A stretch of 64,000 bases of DNA from Diogma glabrata (GCA_963693315.1 OY856186.1:232026392-232090391); one strand, 5' to 3'; shown: positions 10,841-22,481, counted from the first letter of the stretch. Program-made: numbers and translations. The notes: a model not told the origin generated them from the letters alone.

Positions 10841-10977
10841 AAGAATGTTTAAGAAAAATTTGATTGATTTATTTTTATTTCAAATTTAAGTAAATTTTGG
10901 TAATAAGATAAATAATATAATACTGGTTTATGTAATTGTTTTAAGTTGTTTTGAACAGTTTATCACTTGTATTCTTA

Positions 10978-11700
10978 GAATTTTAAATATCAAATTAAGT
11001 TTTTCTTTCAATTATTTTTGATTACCAAATAAAATTTATTGCTGATAATTTATTAGCTTTGTTTTCAACAAACAGCTGATCAACAATACAATCCTGTTTA
11101 TTATTGACGATACCGTTGTTTTATTTTAATAATGAGAAAAACTTAAAACGGCACTGTTTGACCAATTTTGTCATTTATTTGGTTTTATTTGAATTAGATT
11201 TTTAAGTAATAACCTAAGTAATGTAATACTGTTAGACACTTGTGTTGCTAAGTTTTAATAGGTTTTTCACTTGTAATGTATACTACATATCAAATAATAA
11301 CTTTTTTACAAATACCATTGAGTAAATTGTGTTAATAAACTTTTGAAATAATTTCACTTTAATTTAAACGACACCATTAAACGACACCGTATTTTAGAAT
11401 TTAAAAGATCAAATAAAGTCTTTCTTTCAATTATTTTGATTACCAAATAAAATTTATTGCTAATAATTTATTATGCTTTTTTCAACAAACAGCTGATCAA
11501 TAATACTGTTTTATTTTAATAGTGAGAAAAACTTAAAACGGCACTATTTGACCAATTTTTATTACATATTTAGATTTATTTTAATTAGATTTTTAAGCAA
11601 TAACCATTGAGTATATTGAGTTAATAATCTTTTGAAGTAAATATCACTTTAATTTGAACGACACCATTGTTTTATTTTAATATGGAGAAAAATATATCAC
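10978..11700. repeat. Two diverged direct repeats of about 417 bp upstream of LINE ORF1
   Basis: The block starting AGAATTTTAAATATCAAATT near 10978 recurs near 11395 with the shared stretches GATTACCAAATAAAATTTAT, CAACAAACAGCTGATCAA, GAGAAAAACTTAAAACGGCA and TTTGACCAATTTT in the same order. Short phrases such as ACGACACCATT recur again at 11367 and 11658. This lies where the LINE 5' untranslated region should be; tandem promoter-like 5' repeats are known in some LINEs, but that role is inference here. Confidence 0.65.
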
Positions 11701-11808
11701 TTTAAATGTTTGTAAACTATGTTTCAAATAATTTTTAATCATATTCGATTACTAAAAAACAATTTTTAGATAACCATTACTAATTTTTTAATCATATTCG
11801 ATTACTAA

Positions 11809-12078
11809 AATCTAATTTTTTTAAATAATTATTGCTCCACGACTTTTACGTCTACTTCATTCAGCGGCCATCTTCAAAAAAATTCAACTTCGAAACATCA
11901 TCACCTCGCTGGTGTAATTGATATCGTGTTTAAAATAAATGGAAGCATACCTGTTTATGGCATTGAAGGTGGAATTACAGAGTGCTGGTTTGAATCCAAG
12001 CACGATACACGATTAAACAAGTTGAATCAAAACCTACTTTCGTTGAAAGAAAAAATTCAAAATCTCTTAGATGCTTAA
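11809..12078 (+). other. Open 90-codon stretch of coding-like composition, unrecognised
   Basis: This frame is open from 11809 to a TAA at 12076-12078. From about 11866 it has a balanced amino-acid mix unlike the surrounding low-complexity DNA, for example GVIDIVFKINGSIPVYGIEG followed by GITECWFESKHD and a leucine-rich tail NQNLLSLKEKIQNLLDA that could form a short helix. No ATG opens the conserved-looking part. It may be a terminal exon or a transposon fragment. I do not recognise the family. Confidence 0.3.
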
Positions 12079-12199
12079 TATTAATTGCTAAAAAAAATCC
12101 TAACTAATTTAACTTTCAGTCTAGTAAACTGCAATTCTACACAAGATAATGGTAGATATCCATTTCTTTCGTATATTCAGAACAATATATTTATATATA

Positions 12200-12204
<5 letters not shown>

Positions 12205-12288
<84 letters not shown>

Positions 12289-12531
12289 GTAGGTGGGAGG
12301 TAAACTACACCAAGTCACATTTTTAAAATTTTACAGGAAAGCCAAAAAACTGTTTGAAAATGGACTATTTACTATTGACTTGGACTATTTAAAATTGTTC
12401 TATCTCGAAAACTACACTAGTTAGGACTCAGTGCTATTAACCTCTCGGTAGAGAACAAAATTCTGATTCTAACAGTATAAAAAAACGTATTTTGAAAAAA
12501 TTGGACTTGGTGTAGTTTACCTCCCACCTAC

Positions 12532-12627
<96 letters not shown>
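12205..12627. repeat. TA-dinucleotide microsatellite, split by a MITE
   Basis: Nearly perfect (TA)n runs at about 12205-12286 and 12534-12626. They are the two halves of one tract interrupted by the 247-bp inverted-repeat element at 12287-12533. Confidence 0.9.
12287..12533. mobile_element. MITE with 30-bp perfect terminal inverted repeats inside a TA tract
   Basis: The left terminus (12287-12316) begins CTGTAGGTGGGAGGTAAACT and its exact reverse complement ends the element at 12504-12533. The interior of about 187 bp has no coding capacity. Both flanks are TA repeat, consistent with a TA target duplication as made by Tc1/mariner-type transposases, though the repetitive target hides the duplication. 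Only one copy is present in the window. Confidence 0.85.
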
Positions 12628-12629
<2 letters not shown>

Positions 12630-12869
12630 ATAAAATGTGGAATAATCACTAAATATTTTAGCATCAATTAATTATTTAGTCTCCAAATTAATTTTTAATG
12701 TTGAACCATTATTACTTTTATTTTGCGCTTTCCACTGTTCAAAACACGTCCCCCAACTAATAGAATAACTAAATATGACTTAAATTCTAAACTCTGATTA
12801 TAAATCATAAAATTACAAATGAACACACAATAATTCTAACACAAACAACAACAAAACCAAGAAATCGCA

Positions 12870-12985
12870 ATCTTCAACACCTCTAAATGCATTTTGTTGT
12901 AGGATCTAGGTCTTATGGGTGTGGACTGTGGTTATGTGTTGGTGGGACACATTTTGTGATTCCTAGTATACAACACATTATATTA
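12870..12985 (+). repeat. Retroposon 3'-end fragment (family R), copy 1
   Basis: The stretch containing GATCTAGGTCTTATGGGTGTGG then GGACACATTTTGTGATTCCT resembles the reverse complement of 16365-16480 and 46825-46940. The three share a CTAGGTCTTA-like core, an ACACATATTGTAATTCC-like core and a nearby ACAACA. In the other two copies a long A tract (T run on the plus strand) abuts the end, so these are probably 3' ends of a LINE or SINE. Confidence 0.5.
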
Positions 12986-13194
12986 AAAAATATTGCAACG
13001 CTGATGCATAGGCTAACTTCACCCCAACTCTGGAAACAAAGTGTCTGACTGGACCCCCCTCCACTTTTGTCAATGTGTCCCAAAAGTTTATCACTATTAT
13101 TGTTATTGTTTGTTGGCCGAATATATATTTTGGTTTTATATTTCTGCCTGATCGTTGTTGTTATTGTTATTCTTTGCTGTTCATGTTATACATG

Positions 13195-13330
13195 AAAAAC
13201 GTTATAAAGTCATCGATCTGTAGTTGTGGTAGACAAACTATTTATTTTTCAAGATATTTCGGGACTTTTTTGGTCCCTTCATCAGTTCATTTAAGTTGTA
13301 CAATTTTGATTAAAATCACAAATAACTTAA
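13195..13330 (-). ncRNA. Hammerhead-ribozyme-like core in a Penelope-like terminal repeat remnant
   Basis: On the minus strand, 13255-13296 reads CTGATGA, then A, stem GGGAC, loop CAAAAAA, stem GTCCC, then GAAA and TATC. This is the conserved order of a type I hammerhead core: CUGANGA, stem II, GAAA, a one-pair helix III (U-A) and the cleavage triplet AUC. Minimal hammerheads with very short helix III are known from terminal repeats of Penelope-like elements. Stem I pairing looks weak by eye. The related repeat of the Penelope-like element at 22521-25937 has the same layout in decayed form. No RT sequence flanks this copy, so it is a solo fragment. Confidence 0.55.
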
Positions 13331-13494
13331 CTAATGTTAAAATGTATTAAAATGGTTAAAATAATAAATTAGAATTACACATTAAAAAACTAAAATTCAA
13401 AACTAAAGATTACAAATTAAAATTACAAATTAAAAATTAAAAATTGAAAGATTGAAACACAAAATAACTTCCCGTTTATCACTATCTTCTCACA

Positions 13495-14021
13495 CTAACT
13501 AAAATCTTGTTTATAAGTTTCGTCTTAATGAATTCACTATTGTAGGCTGTAGTGTCAATAAAAATACAGAAAAAAATTCAAAAAATTGCAAAAAAATCTT
13601 TTCCTGGAAGTGAAAACCGGAAGATGTTATTATGTACCAAGTATCATGAAATTCGATAGGTAATTGTAGGCAATAGTGAAAGTGAAAAAAAACTTTTTAA
13701 TCGGATGTGACAAACCGGAAGTTGGTATGCAGGAATATTGGAAACAGTACTAAAACCTTATATACAAAGTTTCAATAAGATCGAAAGCCGGGATTAGAAG
13801 TTATTGAAGATTTATATACTTAGAGGTGTTCGGCAGACCCCACTATTTTGCCCAATTTTGAAATGAATCCAGATCTTCTATTTTCAATTGAACCTGGATC
13901 ATTTGCCAAAGTTTCATCAAGATCCTGTGCAGGAATGTCACGAATCCAAACACCCACTCACCTACCCACAGACAAACACCAACATTTTTATTGGCTATTT
14001 GGATAGAGGATGGTCCAAATG
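13495..14021 (+). repeat. Repeat family A, copy 1
   Basis: Noncoding repeat containing the phrases GACAAACCGGAAGTTGGTAT, GGAAACAGTACTAAAACCTT, TTTCAATAAGATCGAAAGCC, GTGTTCGGCAGACCCC and a C-rich CACCCACTCACCTACCC run. The same phrases occur at 43340-44770 and, inverted, at 56455-57975. It ends at the DINE-like element at 14022. I cannot assign the family to a class; its tail elsewhere carries a (GATA)n tract. Confidence 0.7.
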
Positions 14022-15571
14022 AAAAAAAAAAGTCCAAGCGGCACGTATATCCGCTAGAAATAGGTAGATTTCGAGATCAGACAGTTTTGTGTGCCAGTAG
14101 AATCTGATGTATCAGATTAGTTTAAACAAAACAAACTAATTTCAAACAGATATCGAACAAATTTTAAAAAGAAAATTAGCTACCTACAAGCAAAATTATA
14201 TCTATCCAATTTTGCAACAAACAAATATCAAATCTACCACAGAACATGTGTGTGACAATTTATGACACAAACCTACTCTATATTATATGTCGTGCAATTA
14301 CTGCAAAATATCAAAATAGTTTATTTCTAAGAAAACAAAATTAATTTCTTCTATTCAAATCTTTTATTTTTTGACTGTTATAAGGTTGACATTGACTGTT
14401 ATAAGGTTTTTGGAAATTGTAGTTGGGGATTGTTGCAAACTTTTTTGTTGAAGCCAACAAGTCAAAAACCTCTAACTGCAGAGGTTTATATTTATAAGAA
14501 ACGGATTAAAATGTTTCCACAGATTCTAAATTTATGAAGATTTTAAAAATATTAGTATCCAAACGGCCGTTATAACGGATTAAAAAAACCACTTTTTTTT
14601 CTAGTATAAAGCCTATAGTTCCTTACCCATGCGTCAGATTTTTCTGATTTACGAACTCGTCCAAGATATTATTAAAACACACATTTTTAAGGAAAGTTAT
14701 TTGATCTGGCTCCACAAATGCAACCGTGAGAGCGCCGGTTGATTCAAACGCATTTTGTGTTTTACAAGCTTTTTTGTTGGAGCCGTTCACTCAGAAACCT
14801 CCAACTGCAGAGGTCTTTTTTTTGAAAGAAATTGATTAAAAAAGTTTCAAAGATTCTAAATTTATGAAGTTTTTAAAAGCATTAGAATCCAAACGGCCGT
14901 TATAACGGATCTAAAAAACAGAGTTTTTTTCTAGTATAAAGCCTCTAGTTTCTTAACCATGTGTTGGATTGGGCTGATTTACGAACTTGTCCAAGATATT
15001 AACAAAACGCACATTTTTAGAAAAGGTTTTTTGATCTGGCCTTATAAATGCGACCGTGAGAGTGCCGGTTGTTTCAAAAAAAAATTTTTTTTTGCAAACT
15101 TTTTTGTTGGAGCCGTTCATTCAGGAACCTTTAACTGCAGAGGTCTAGATTTAAAACAAATTGATAAAAAAGATTCCAAAGATTCTAAATTTGTTAAATT
15201 TTTTGAAATATTAGTATCCAAACGGCCGTTATAACGGTTTTAAAAAATCAATTTTTTTCAGAAAAAAGCCTCTAGTTTCTTAACCACGTGTCGGATTTTG
15301 CTGATTCACGAACTTGTCCAAGATATTATTAAAACACACAAGTACAGAAAATTTTTTTGATCTACCTCAACAAATGCGACCGTGAGAGTGCCGGTCGTTT
15401 TCGTTATATCTCATATCGTTTATATATATATATATATATATATATAAATTTTTTTTTTTTTTTGTTTTTTTGTCTCCGCTTATCATATATAGTCGTTTGG
15501 CACAAAAATTTTTCCGAAATTCCGAGATGAAGCCCATTGCAATAGGTAGATTTTTATATGAAATCTACCTA
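14022..15571 (+). mobile_element. DINE/HINE-like nonautonomous element (family H), copy 1, with three 329-bp internal repeats
   Basis: It starts after an A run with AAAAAGTCCAAGCGGC, has a small hairpin (AGCGG/CCGCT) and the subterminal motif AATAGGTAGATTTCG. It then contains three tandem units of about 329 bp, marked by AACGGCCGTTATAACGG at about 14562, 14892 and 15220 and by ACCGTGAGAGTGCCGGT, then a (TA)n tract (15420-15446) and a conserved 3' block beginning GTCTCCGCTTATCATATATA. It ends in a perfect hairpin, TAGGTAGATTT/GAAATCTACCTA with a six-base interruption. Subterminal inverted repeat, central tandem repeats, microsatellite and 3' hairpin match the described plan of Helentron-derived DINE/HINE elements. 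No protein is encoded. Confidence 0.7.
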
Positions 15572-15920
15572 AAACAAAATTTGGGTATGCAAGATTTTTT
15601 TTGTTTCGATAGTGTAAAATTGGCACTAAGAAATTAATCACGTTAAGTCTATCCTTCACATTTGTCAGAAAATGATATTGTAAATGACACCGCTGACACC
15701 AATATTATTTTCTTCGAAAATGAGATATATTTTCATCTGATAGATAGATTGACATTGATGTTTGACATTGATGTTTGATTGACATTGTGTTTTGTTTTTA
15801 TACTTAATAATATTTGCACCAGGAATATGAAATTTGGAAAATATTTATAATAGGTGTTTTAAGCTAATATCTAAAGAATGCCTTAATGGTTGATGCTGAT
15901 ATTGATATAGCCTTAAAGAA
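15572..15920. other. Unassigned AT-rich stretch
   Basis: No frame, repeat partner or RNA gene recognised. A short imperfect tandem of TTGACATTGATGTTTGA occurs near 15750-15785. Confidence 0.5.
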
Positions 15921-15938
15921 ATCCGGCTCGAAGGACCA
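15921..15938 (-). promoter_or_regulatory. Isolated tRNA-Tyr-type primer-binding site, possible second BEL/Pao remnant
   Basis: ATCCGGCTCGAAGGACCA is identical over 18 bases to the primer-binding site of the BEL/Pao element at 9273-9290 and in the same orientation. If it is a real site, a degraded LTR should lie just right of it (15940-16330), an AT-rich stretch with no partner copy in this window; no pol remnant is visible on the left. It could instead be a stray tRNA-derived fragment. Confidence 0.45.
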
Positions 15939-16339
15939 AAATTTTCAAAATCTAAATGTTACCATCACACGCAAATTTTTTTTATTACAATACACGGGCC
16001 AATTTAGTCGTTAAATTTGAAAATCCTGATGCTACTCTGGTAACAACAACCAGGTGTGAGAAACCTCCCACGTCATTAAGTATATCCTTTTTAACACAAT
16101 TATATATATTTGTTAAATTTAGGTAATATTATATATAAATGGTGCGCATATTTGAAAGTAAGTGGTGTATTGATTCAAACTTGAGTTTCGTATTTTTTTC
16201 GAATAAATTAAATAACTAATTTATCGTATGGCGCTCCAAATTGCAATGTAACGTCGATTAGTGGAATGTTATTGAGCTTTTATCGATCATTGCTTAGTTG
16301 GTTCTTGTCACAAGTAAGCAAGGTGATTGTTTATGCTTG

Positions 16340-16780
16340 TATTTTTTTTTTAATAAAAAATGTTGTGTTATAGGAATTACAATATGTGTCAGCCCATTCC
16401 CATAGATACCCTTTAAGACCTAGGTTCCACAAAAACATGCGGTCTAAGGTGTTTATGATGGACGCTTTTATAAACTTTTAAAGATTGAACGCCTCCGAAA
16501 TTGATTCGGGGCAAACCATTCTGTCTCTAGGACAGTGAGTGATCTCAACAGTTTGATGGTTTGCACAAGACCATTGACGAGTAAAATGGGAAACAGAATC
16601 TGGTTGAGGCAGGATGGATCTGATTTCATTCGAGCACTGAAAGTTACGATAGTTATAAAAAACAAGAAGATCAGCAACAGTGCGACGGTGTTGTGTTGAT
16701 AGATGTGTTTAAATTCGGTGCAGCTACGGACAACTTTGTTTTTATCTATTTCTTGGCTTCTAGATGTTGACAAATCTTAT
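16340..16780 (-). repeat. Retroposon 3'-end fragment (family R), copy 2
   Basis: A run of T at 16347-16356 (poly(A) on the minus strand) is followed by a stretch with CAATATGTGTCA and TTTAAGACCTAGGTTCC that matches 46830-46940 closely. The minus-strand frame 16468-16773 just upstream is probably not a functional protein. The position of the A tract marks this as the 3' end of a minus-strand retroposon. The 5' limit is unclear. Confidence 0.5.
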
Positions 16781-16789
16781 CTAACCTAA

Positions 16790-17870
16790 CAAACCTTATC
16801 TAGCTAAACTTAAGAAAGCAATGGATTCATGCCACTCAGATAATTATAAAAAGCATTAAAGCTGCTTTGAGGTAACAGATCTGGCATGGTCCATATGGAT
16901 TCTTCAAAGTAAGCTATCTCATTACAAAAGCAAAAGAAAATATCATCTAAGGGCCATGAGTTTCGTAATATACCACAAACGTTGCGCATTCTAACAGTGC
17001 AAACAATTTATTAGAATCGTATCCAATCTCCAAGAAAATTATGCATCCTTAAACACATATATTCTACCATGAACTACATAATTACCAAATACCAATTCAA
17101 CAATGAAACTGAAACACATTATCCATATCATCATAAAATGTCATTCCAAGGATAATCTAAATAACAGTTATTTACCTTTGTCCTCCCATTTAAAAATTTA
17201 AAATAAAACACGAAAATAATTTCATGTTATCCCTAACGTAAAGATATTTAAGTGTAAAAAGTATATTCTGGTTTATAAATTGAAGATATTTTATGAATTT
17301 CACGTACCATGAACAGTCTAATGAGAATTTGTTCCCTTTATTTCCCTTTAAATTGTTTTCCTTTTCTCGTCTCATTACTCAATTGCAAGTGTTGATTTTG
17401 TTTATAGAAATATTGTGCATTGGAAGCTAGTTGAAAAGTAAGATTCTTTAATTATTCAGTAAAACATCAAACTATTATTTCATCTATCATAACGATTCGT
17501 GTTATTAGTTAAGCCTAAATTATATGGTTTATGTGTGTTCTGTTTCACAATAGTTTTGAATTATTTTTAACGACACTTCGTATATTGTTGCAGAAGGAAG
17601 GTTAAAATAAAAAAAATCCAATTACGATTAACCTAGATTCTTGAATTAAATATTTTCTATCCAAAAATATATAAGAGAAGTTTTTTTTATTTTTGCAAAT
17701 GAAAATTACACCTGATGCAATTGATTCCATTAAGGTTATATGTTTCATAATATGTCATAACATAATATATTCTTGAATATACAAGAAAAGGAAACAATGT
17801 GTCCCAGATTTAAGCTAACATAAGTTATTGCTTTACATACTGGCCAAAATCTTCAACTTGCCATACATTA
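16790..17870. other. Unassigned AT-rich stretch
   Basis: About 1.1 kb in which I see no gene, repeat partner or structured element. Confidence 0.5.
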
Positions 17871-18560
17871 AGCATTTGCTTCAAATTTTTTACAGTAAAA
17901 AGGAATTAAAAAATAACATTTTCAAGATTTATTGTTGCCAGCGGGTCTCCCGTTATAGCTAGGGGTAACGGGTAGTTGTTAAAACTTCAGATTTTAATAA
18001 CATGTACGCTGAATTTGATGTATCTCTAGAGCTACTTGTCGGTTTTAAATATTTTTTCTCGTTTTAAAGAAAAAGGTGAGTTTGTTTGTTTCAATTAAAA
18101 TAATTAAAGATCCAATTTTTTTTATAGTTCGAAATTTTTACGTTGTTTAACTATATAAATAAGAAGTTAGTTTTGTGTACAAAGGTTCTATAATTTTCAA
18201 AAAAAAAAAATTGCCCAAATCCAATTTTTTGATATTATGTAGAAAAGTAATGCAATTATAAAATTATGGGAAGCATTAAAAAACAACTGCTTTATCATTA
18301 CCATTACCCATTATTTTTTAATTTTTAAAACAAATTATCAAAAATTGTCACTTAAGTAATTTAAACTAAAATGTCTTACTTTTTTCTATGATAGCATGTG
18401 AAAGGTCTATTTTCATCACGCTTAATCCACTGTGAAAATAGGTTCTTTTTCATTAGTATAAAAAGAATAACAAATTGTAGTCACTATGGTATCTTCATAT
18501 AATTTTACAAAGTTTTTAAAACAAAGCAACCACGAAAAAATAGAATATGAATTTTAAATA
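17870..18560 (+). repeat. Repeat family F3, partial copy
   Basis: Shares GCTTCAAATTTTTTACAGT, then CTCCCGTTATAGCTAGGGG, and a later ATTATGTAGAAAAGTAATGC with the larger inverted-repeat structure at 29040-30240. No coding capacity. Confidence 0.55.
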
Positions 18561-18786
18561 TTATTTTTTTTACTACTAGCCTGAGAAATCGCCATTATTT
18601 ATTCAATTGCTCCAATGAGAAGTAAATTTTCTCACCCTAAGTCAATAATAATAATAATAATATACCTAGGTTAATAATGAAAAATTTTGTTTATTTTTAA
18701 TGACATGAATAAAAACAAAGAAACAAAAACATATAAAATTGAAAATTCAACACTGATAAGAGTGGTATGATGAAAATTAAAAAAAA

Positions 18787-20015
18787 TTATTTGAAACTAT
18801 AGTTTATTGTACAGTTGTGGCAAATCATGTGTATGCCTGCATTTTCTGTATTAATAGAACTAACGTTTGTAGGTAATGATATATTAACGTCTACATTACG
18901 AATATTATTCTGATATTTTGATTCTGAACATTCGTCCACAAAATCATTAGCAGCCTGGCAGTTTTCAATGACAGCATCTTGAGGTACAACGGAAGTTGAA
19001 GGTAAACTTTCATTTTCATTCGATGATGTAGGTTTTTGAACTAATTTCGCGATTCTCGTCTTGTCAGCTATTCATTCCTCAATATACCCTTCAGCCACTG
19101 TACCCGACTTCCACCCACCATGCCTTTTAAGGCTAAGTAGGTCTCCTCCATTTTCTGCTAGAAGTGTAGCCGAGCTGCGTCTTAGAGCATGACCAGTATA
19201 ACACTTAGCATTTGGTAGTTTTAAATATTGAGCCACGACATAAGGTACTTTACTTATAGTATTATGTCCTATATTTTGTTTTATGTGTTTACCTTTACGG
19301 TATAAAATAAAAACTTTTGTTTGGTTGGGAGGCCTGTTAGCTAAGAATTTTACAACAATTTTAATCCATTGTTGTTCCACAATCACAAACTTCCTCGATA
19401 CTCCATTCTTTGAATTAGGAATGTTTATTATAATAATATCGTCGCGGATGTCGAAATTATCAACAATCATGTTGCACAACTCGCTTGTTCTGCAAGCACC
19501 AGCCACTCCAATTACAATAATAGCCTAGAATATATAGTTTCTTTAAAAACCACTTAATACAAAATAATAATGAAATATACCTTTTGCGAAAGAAATTCAT
19601 CATCCGGAGCTTCAACTAAAAATTTTTCGATTTCTTCTTTTGAGAATACACCAGACTTTTTTGGTTTATAACCACGGTTCTTCTGTTTAAGAAATGCTGT
19701 AAGTTTAAAAAACTTTAAAATATCAATATTTTCTTTAATAGAAAGAGTCGATTTTAGCATCGCATAGTTGGCCCACAATGTTGATATTTTTTGGCACTCA
19801 GATTTTTCGTTAAAATATGCCAATAACACATTTTCAGTAACTTAAACAACCTTCTTTTGTTCACACCATGTTTTTAATTGAGAATATGCATTCATATATA
19901 TTCTCTTAGATTTTTCTGGTAAAAAATCCCTAATTGTACTATTAGCCACCTCTCTAATTTCAGGTGGAGTGCACTGTTCCATTTCTGAATCTCCATCATT
20001 AAAGTTTTGATCCAT
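18787..20015 (-). pseudogene. Crypton-type tyrosine recombinase gene with one small intron and two nonsense codons
   Basis: A gene for a DNA recombinase that cuts and rejoins with a catalytic tyrosine. It opens at an ATG (20013-20015) with MDQNFNDGDSEMEQCTPP; a core-binding region follows (RIYMNAYSQLKTWCEQKKV, then KLTAFLKQKNRGYKPKKSG). A 56-bp intron (19525-19580, GT...AG) joins SQK to AIIVIGVAGACRTSEL. Catalytic residues are all visible: Arg in GACRTSEL, Lys in NSKNG, His-x-x-Arg in GHALRRS, His in KRHGGW, Tyr in VAEGYIEE. The frame continues to a Ser/Asn-rich tail ending at TAA 18787-18789. Two in-frame stops break it: TAA at 19842-19844 and TGA at 19072-19074. The layout (SAM-like core, RHRY box, long tail, short intron) is that of insect Crypton elements. 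Terminal sequences of the element were not identified. Confidence 0.85.
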
Positions 20016-20234
20016 TTTCCATATTTATTTATATGTTTAAGAGAACTCTTAAAGAAATTACTTATTTTCTTTAAAATGACATTTAAAATAAAAAACATTT
20101 CCTTTGTTTAATATTGAACTAAACGCAAAGCCGACTTTACTTGATTTTTCGAAATTTTTTTAAATTTATAGGTAAAAAATAACTAATATCCAAATTTTAT
20201 CATATCAAATATGTTGATATATTAGTGTTAGTAG

Positions 20235-20380
20235 TAAAAAAAATTCTATATAAACCTCGGTTGAGAATGCCATTATAGACCTCGAACATTATATCCTTCG
20301 GCGCTACGCGCCTCAGGATATAAAAGTTCTCGGTCAATAATAGCTTACTTCTCAACCTTGGTGTATAATGTACTATTGTC
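20235..20380. repeat. Foldback hairpin element with GC-rich palindromic centre
   Basis: An inverted repeat with outer arms TATATAAACCTCGGTTGAGAA and its imperfect complement TTCTCAACCTTGGTGTATAAT, and a short centre GGCGCTACGCGCC. It resembles 39500-39660, which carries CCGAGGT arms. A second small palindrome with centre GACGCTAAAGCGTC lies at 20455-20545. Confidence 0.6.
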
Positions 20381-20689
20381 GATTTCTAATTTAATAATTT
20401 CTAATAAATATCGTTTATAAATTAACTATCAATTAACAAACATGGTGAACGCGAGATAAAAACGTTGGTGAAATAGCCCCATTCGACGCTAAAGCGTCTT
20501 GTGAACAAATTTTCACTAACAAAAAAGCAGAGTTTACAGCTCTTTTAGGAAAATATACTATTACCTTTCAAACAAAACAAAAATGTTTAAAATTCGTACA
20601 TTAGTTTTTGAGAAACATCAAATTAAACATATTGTTACGGTTATAACAAAATCGTAAAATCCAAATCACATTCATAATCAACGTCATCA

Positions 20690-21060
20690 ATAGAATGCTT
20701 GTTAAAACAATAACGACGATGAAACGCATATTGCTATTGTTTTTTTTCTTTCACGGTCAAAAATATTTGTTTTGGCTTACGTTCTTTTACAGTGAAGGGT
20801 CAAAACTCTATTTCTTATTTTCTTTTATGGAACATTCCGGATTGAAGGGTTTTAGAATACGATCGATTTTTCTAAGTTGTACGCAGTAGTATTTAAGCAG
20901 TTATTTTTAGACAGAATTGATTAAATGTAAATAGAACGCTGTATCGGTATCGTAAACATAAAACTATGTATATAGAAGTAGTTTTTTTTAATTGTGAATA
21001 AAGTTTTAAGTATTATTGAATAGAAATATTTTGTGTATTATTTTGGACGCTGTGTTTATA
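20690..21060 (+). repeat. LTR-like fragment, copy 1
   Basis: GAACATTCCGGATTGAAGGG, then GATCGATTTTTCTAAGTTGTACG, TAGTATTTAAGCAG and AATAAAG match 49215-49480 in order. A TATTTAAG box followed about 115 bases later by an AATAAA-like signal is what an LTR would show, but no termini or internal genes link the two copies. Confidence 0.4.
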
Positions 21061-21079
21061 TTGGAAATTTCTACAATCA

Positions 21080-21620
21080 ACCGTTGGATTGTATGAAGCT
21101 ATTGAAAGAATGTTCTTGTTAGGAATATTGGTTTCTGTATTGTTTTCTGTTATTGTGGAACAATTAAGGTGTTGAATACTTAATAAACCTGATGTTTTTG
21201 CTTACTAATCAGTGAATGAATTTAAAAGGAGATTTGGGAATTACATTTATCGAAGGGAGAGTAAGGCCTATTCGAAGTAAGGTTGAAAATATATTGACAA
21301 TACGTTACAATATATTGATTCAAAATTACCATTCGTATTTTTTCAATAGTAAAAACAAATAAATAATTAAAATCATAAAAATATAACAGTACAGTATTGT
21401 GAAGTTTATTGTTGAAAATATAGAATATAATTTGTTTTTTGCTGTCAGAAATTTTATTTTTCATTCATACAAACTATAAATACTATAAAGTTGTAATTTA
21501 TTTTTGCCAAGAAACATAAACTTTATAACGGGGCTGTGCGCCGTTAAACCAGGATATATTAATGTACAAAAGAACTCCCAAACAAGAACGAATATGGTCT
21601 TCGACCAGAAAAAAAATCTT
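21080..21620. other. Unassigned stretch
   Basis: No gene or repeat partner recognised. Confidence 0.4.
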
Positions 21621-22159
21621 TAAAGAAAAAAAAGTCCGAGCGGCAGATATATCCGCTAGAAATAGGTAGATTTCGGGATCAGACATTTATGTGTGCAATT
21701 AGAATCGGATTTATCAGATTACTTTATGAAAAACAGTAATTAAAAACAGAAGTATTAAACAAACTTTAAAAATAAACATTATTTTATACAGTTTTTGGGC
21801 TCTAGGCACTTAACCTGTACCCCGATATGGCAAATTGTCAAACATATTTAGGAGACTGTTTGCCCAGATAGCTAAAGAACCTTTTATTGCAGATGTTTGG
21901 TTTTTTAAAAAATGATAGAAATATTTTCAAATAATTAATATTTATAAATTTTGTTTACATATTTTGTCCCAAACGGCCGTTATAACGCTTTGTTTTTGAC
22001 AGTTTCAAGGCTCTAGACTCTTAACCTGTACCCGGATATGGCCAGTTGTCGAGCTTATCCAAGAGATTGTTTGCCGCAACACGCTCAGAAAGAATTTTTG
22101 GTCTAGGGCGAAAAATGCGACCATGAGAGTGCCGCTAAATTCCGTTATACCTCATATCG

Positions 22160-22481
<322 letters not shown>

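Noticed and set aside
12085..12318. Tyr-Ile repeat reading frames in TA tracts (also 22123-22554, 26117-26565, 31154-31634)
   Set aside because: They are produced by (TA)n microsatellites on both strands and all frames; no protein-like composition outside the repeat.
15921..15938. A tRNA-Tyr gene
   Set aside because: Only the last 18 bases match; the left flank has no T-arm, anticodon arm or acceptor 5' strand.
16468..16773. 101-codon minus-strand frame as a membrane protein gene
   Set aside because: It lies in the family R retroposon region, lacks homologous features, and its hydrophobic stretch is not supported by any context.
16760..16810. CTAACCTAACAAACC and other CCTAA-like strings (also 26080, 26598) as telomeric TTAGG repeats
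   Set aside because: Only one or two imperfect units; at 26598 the unit is ACACTAAC, not CCTAA.
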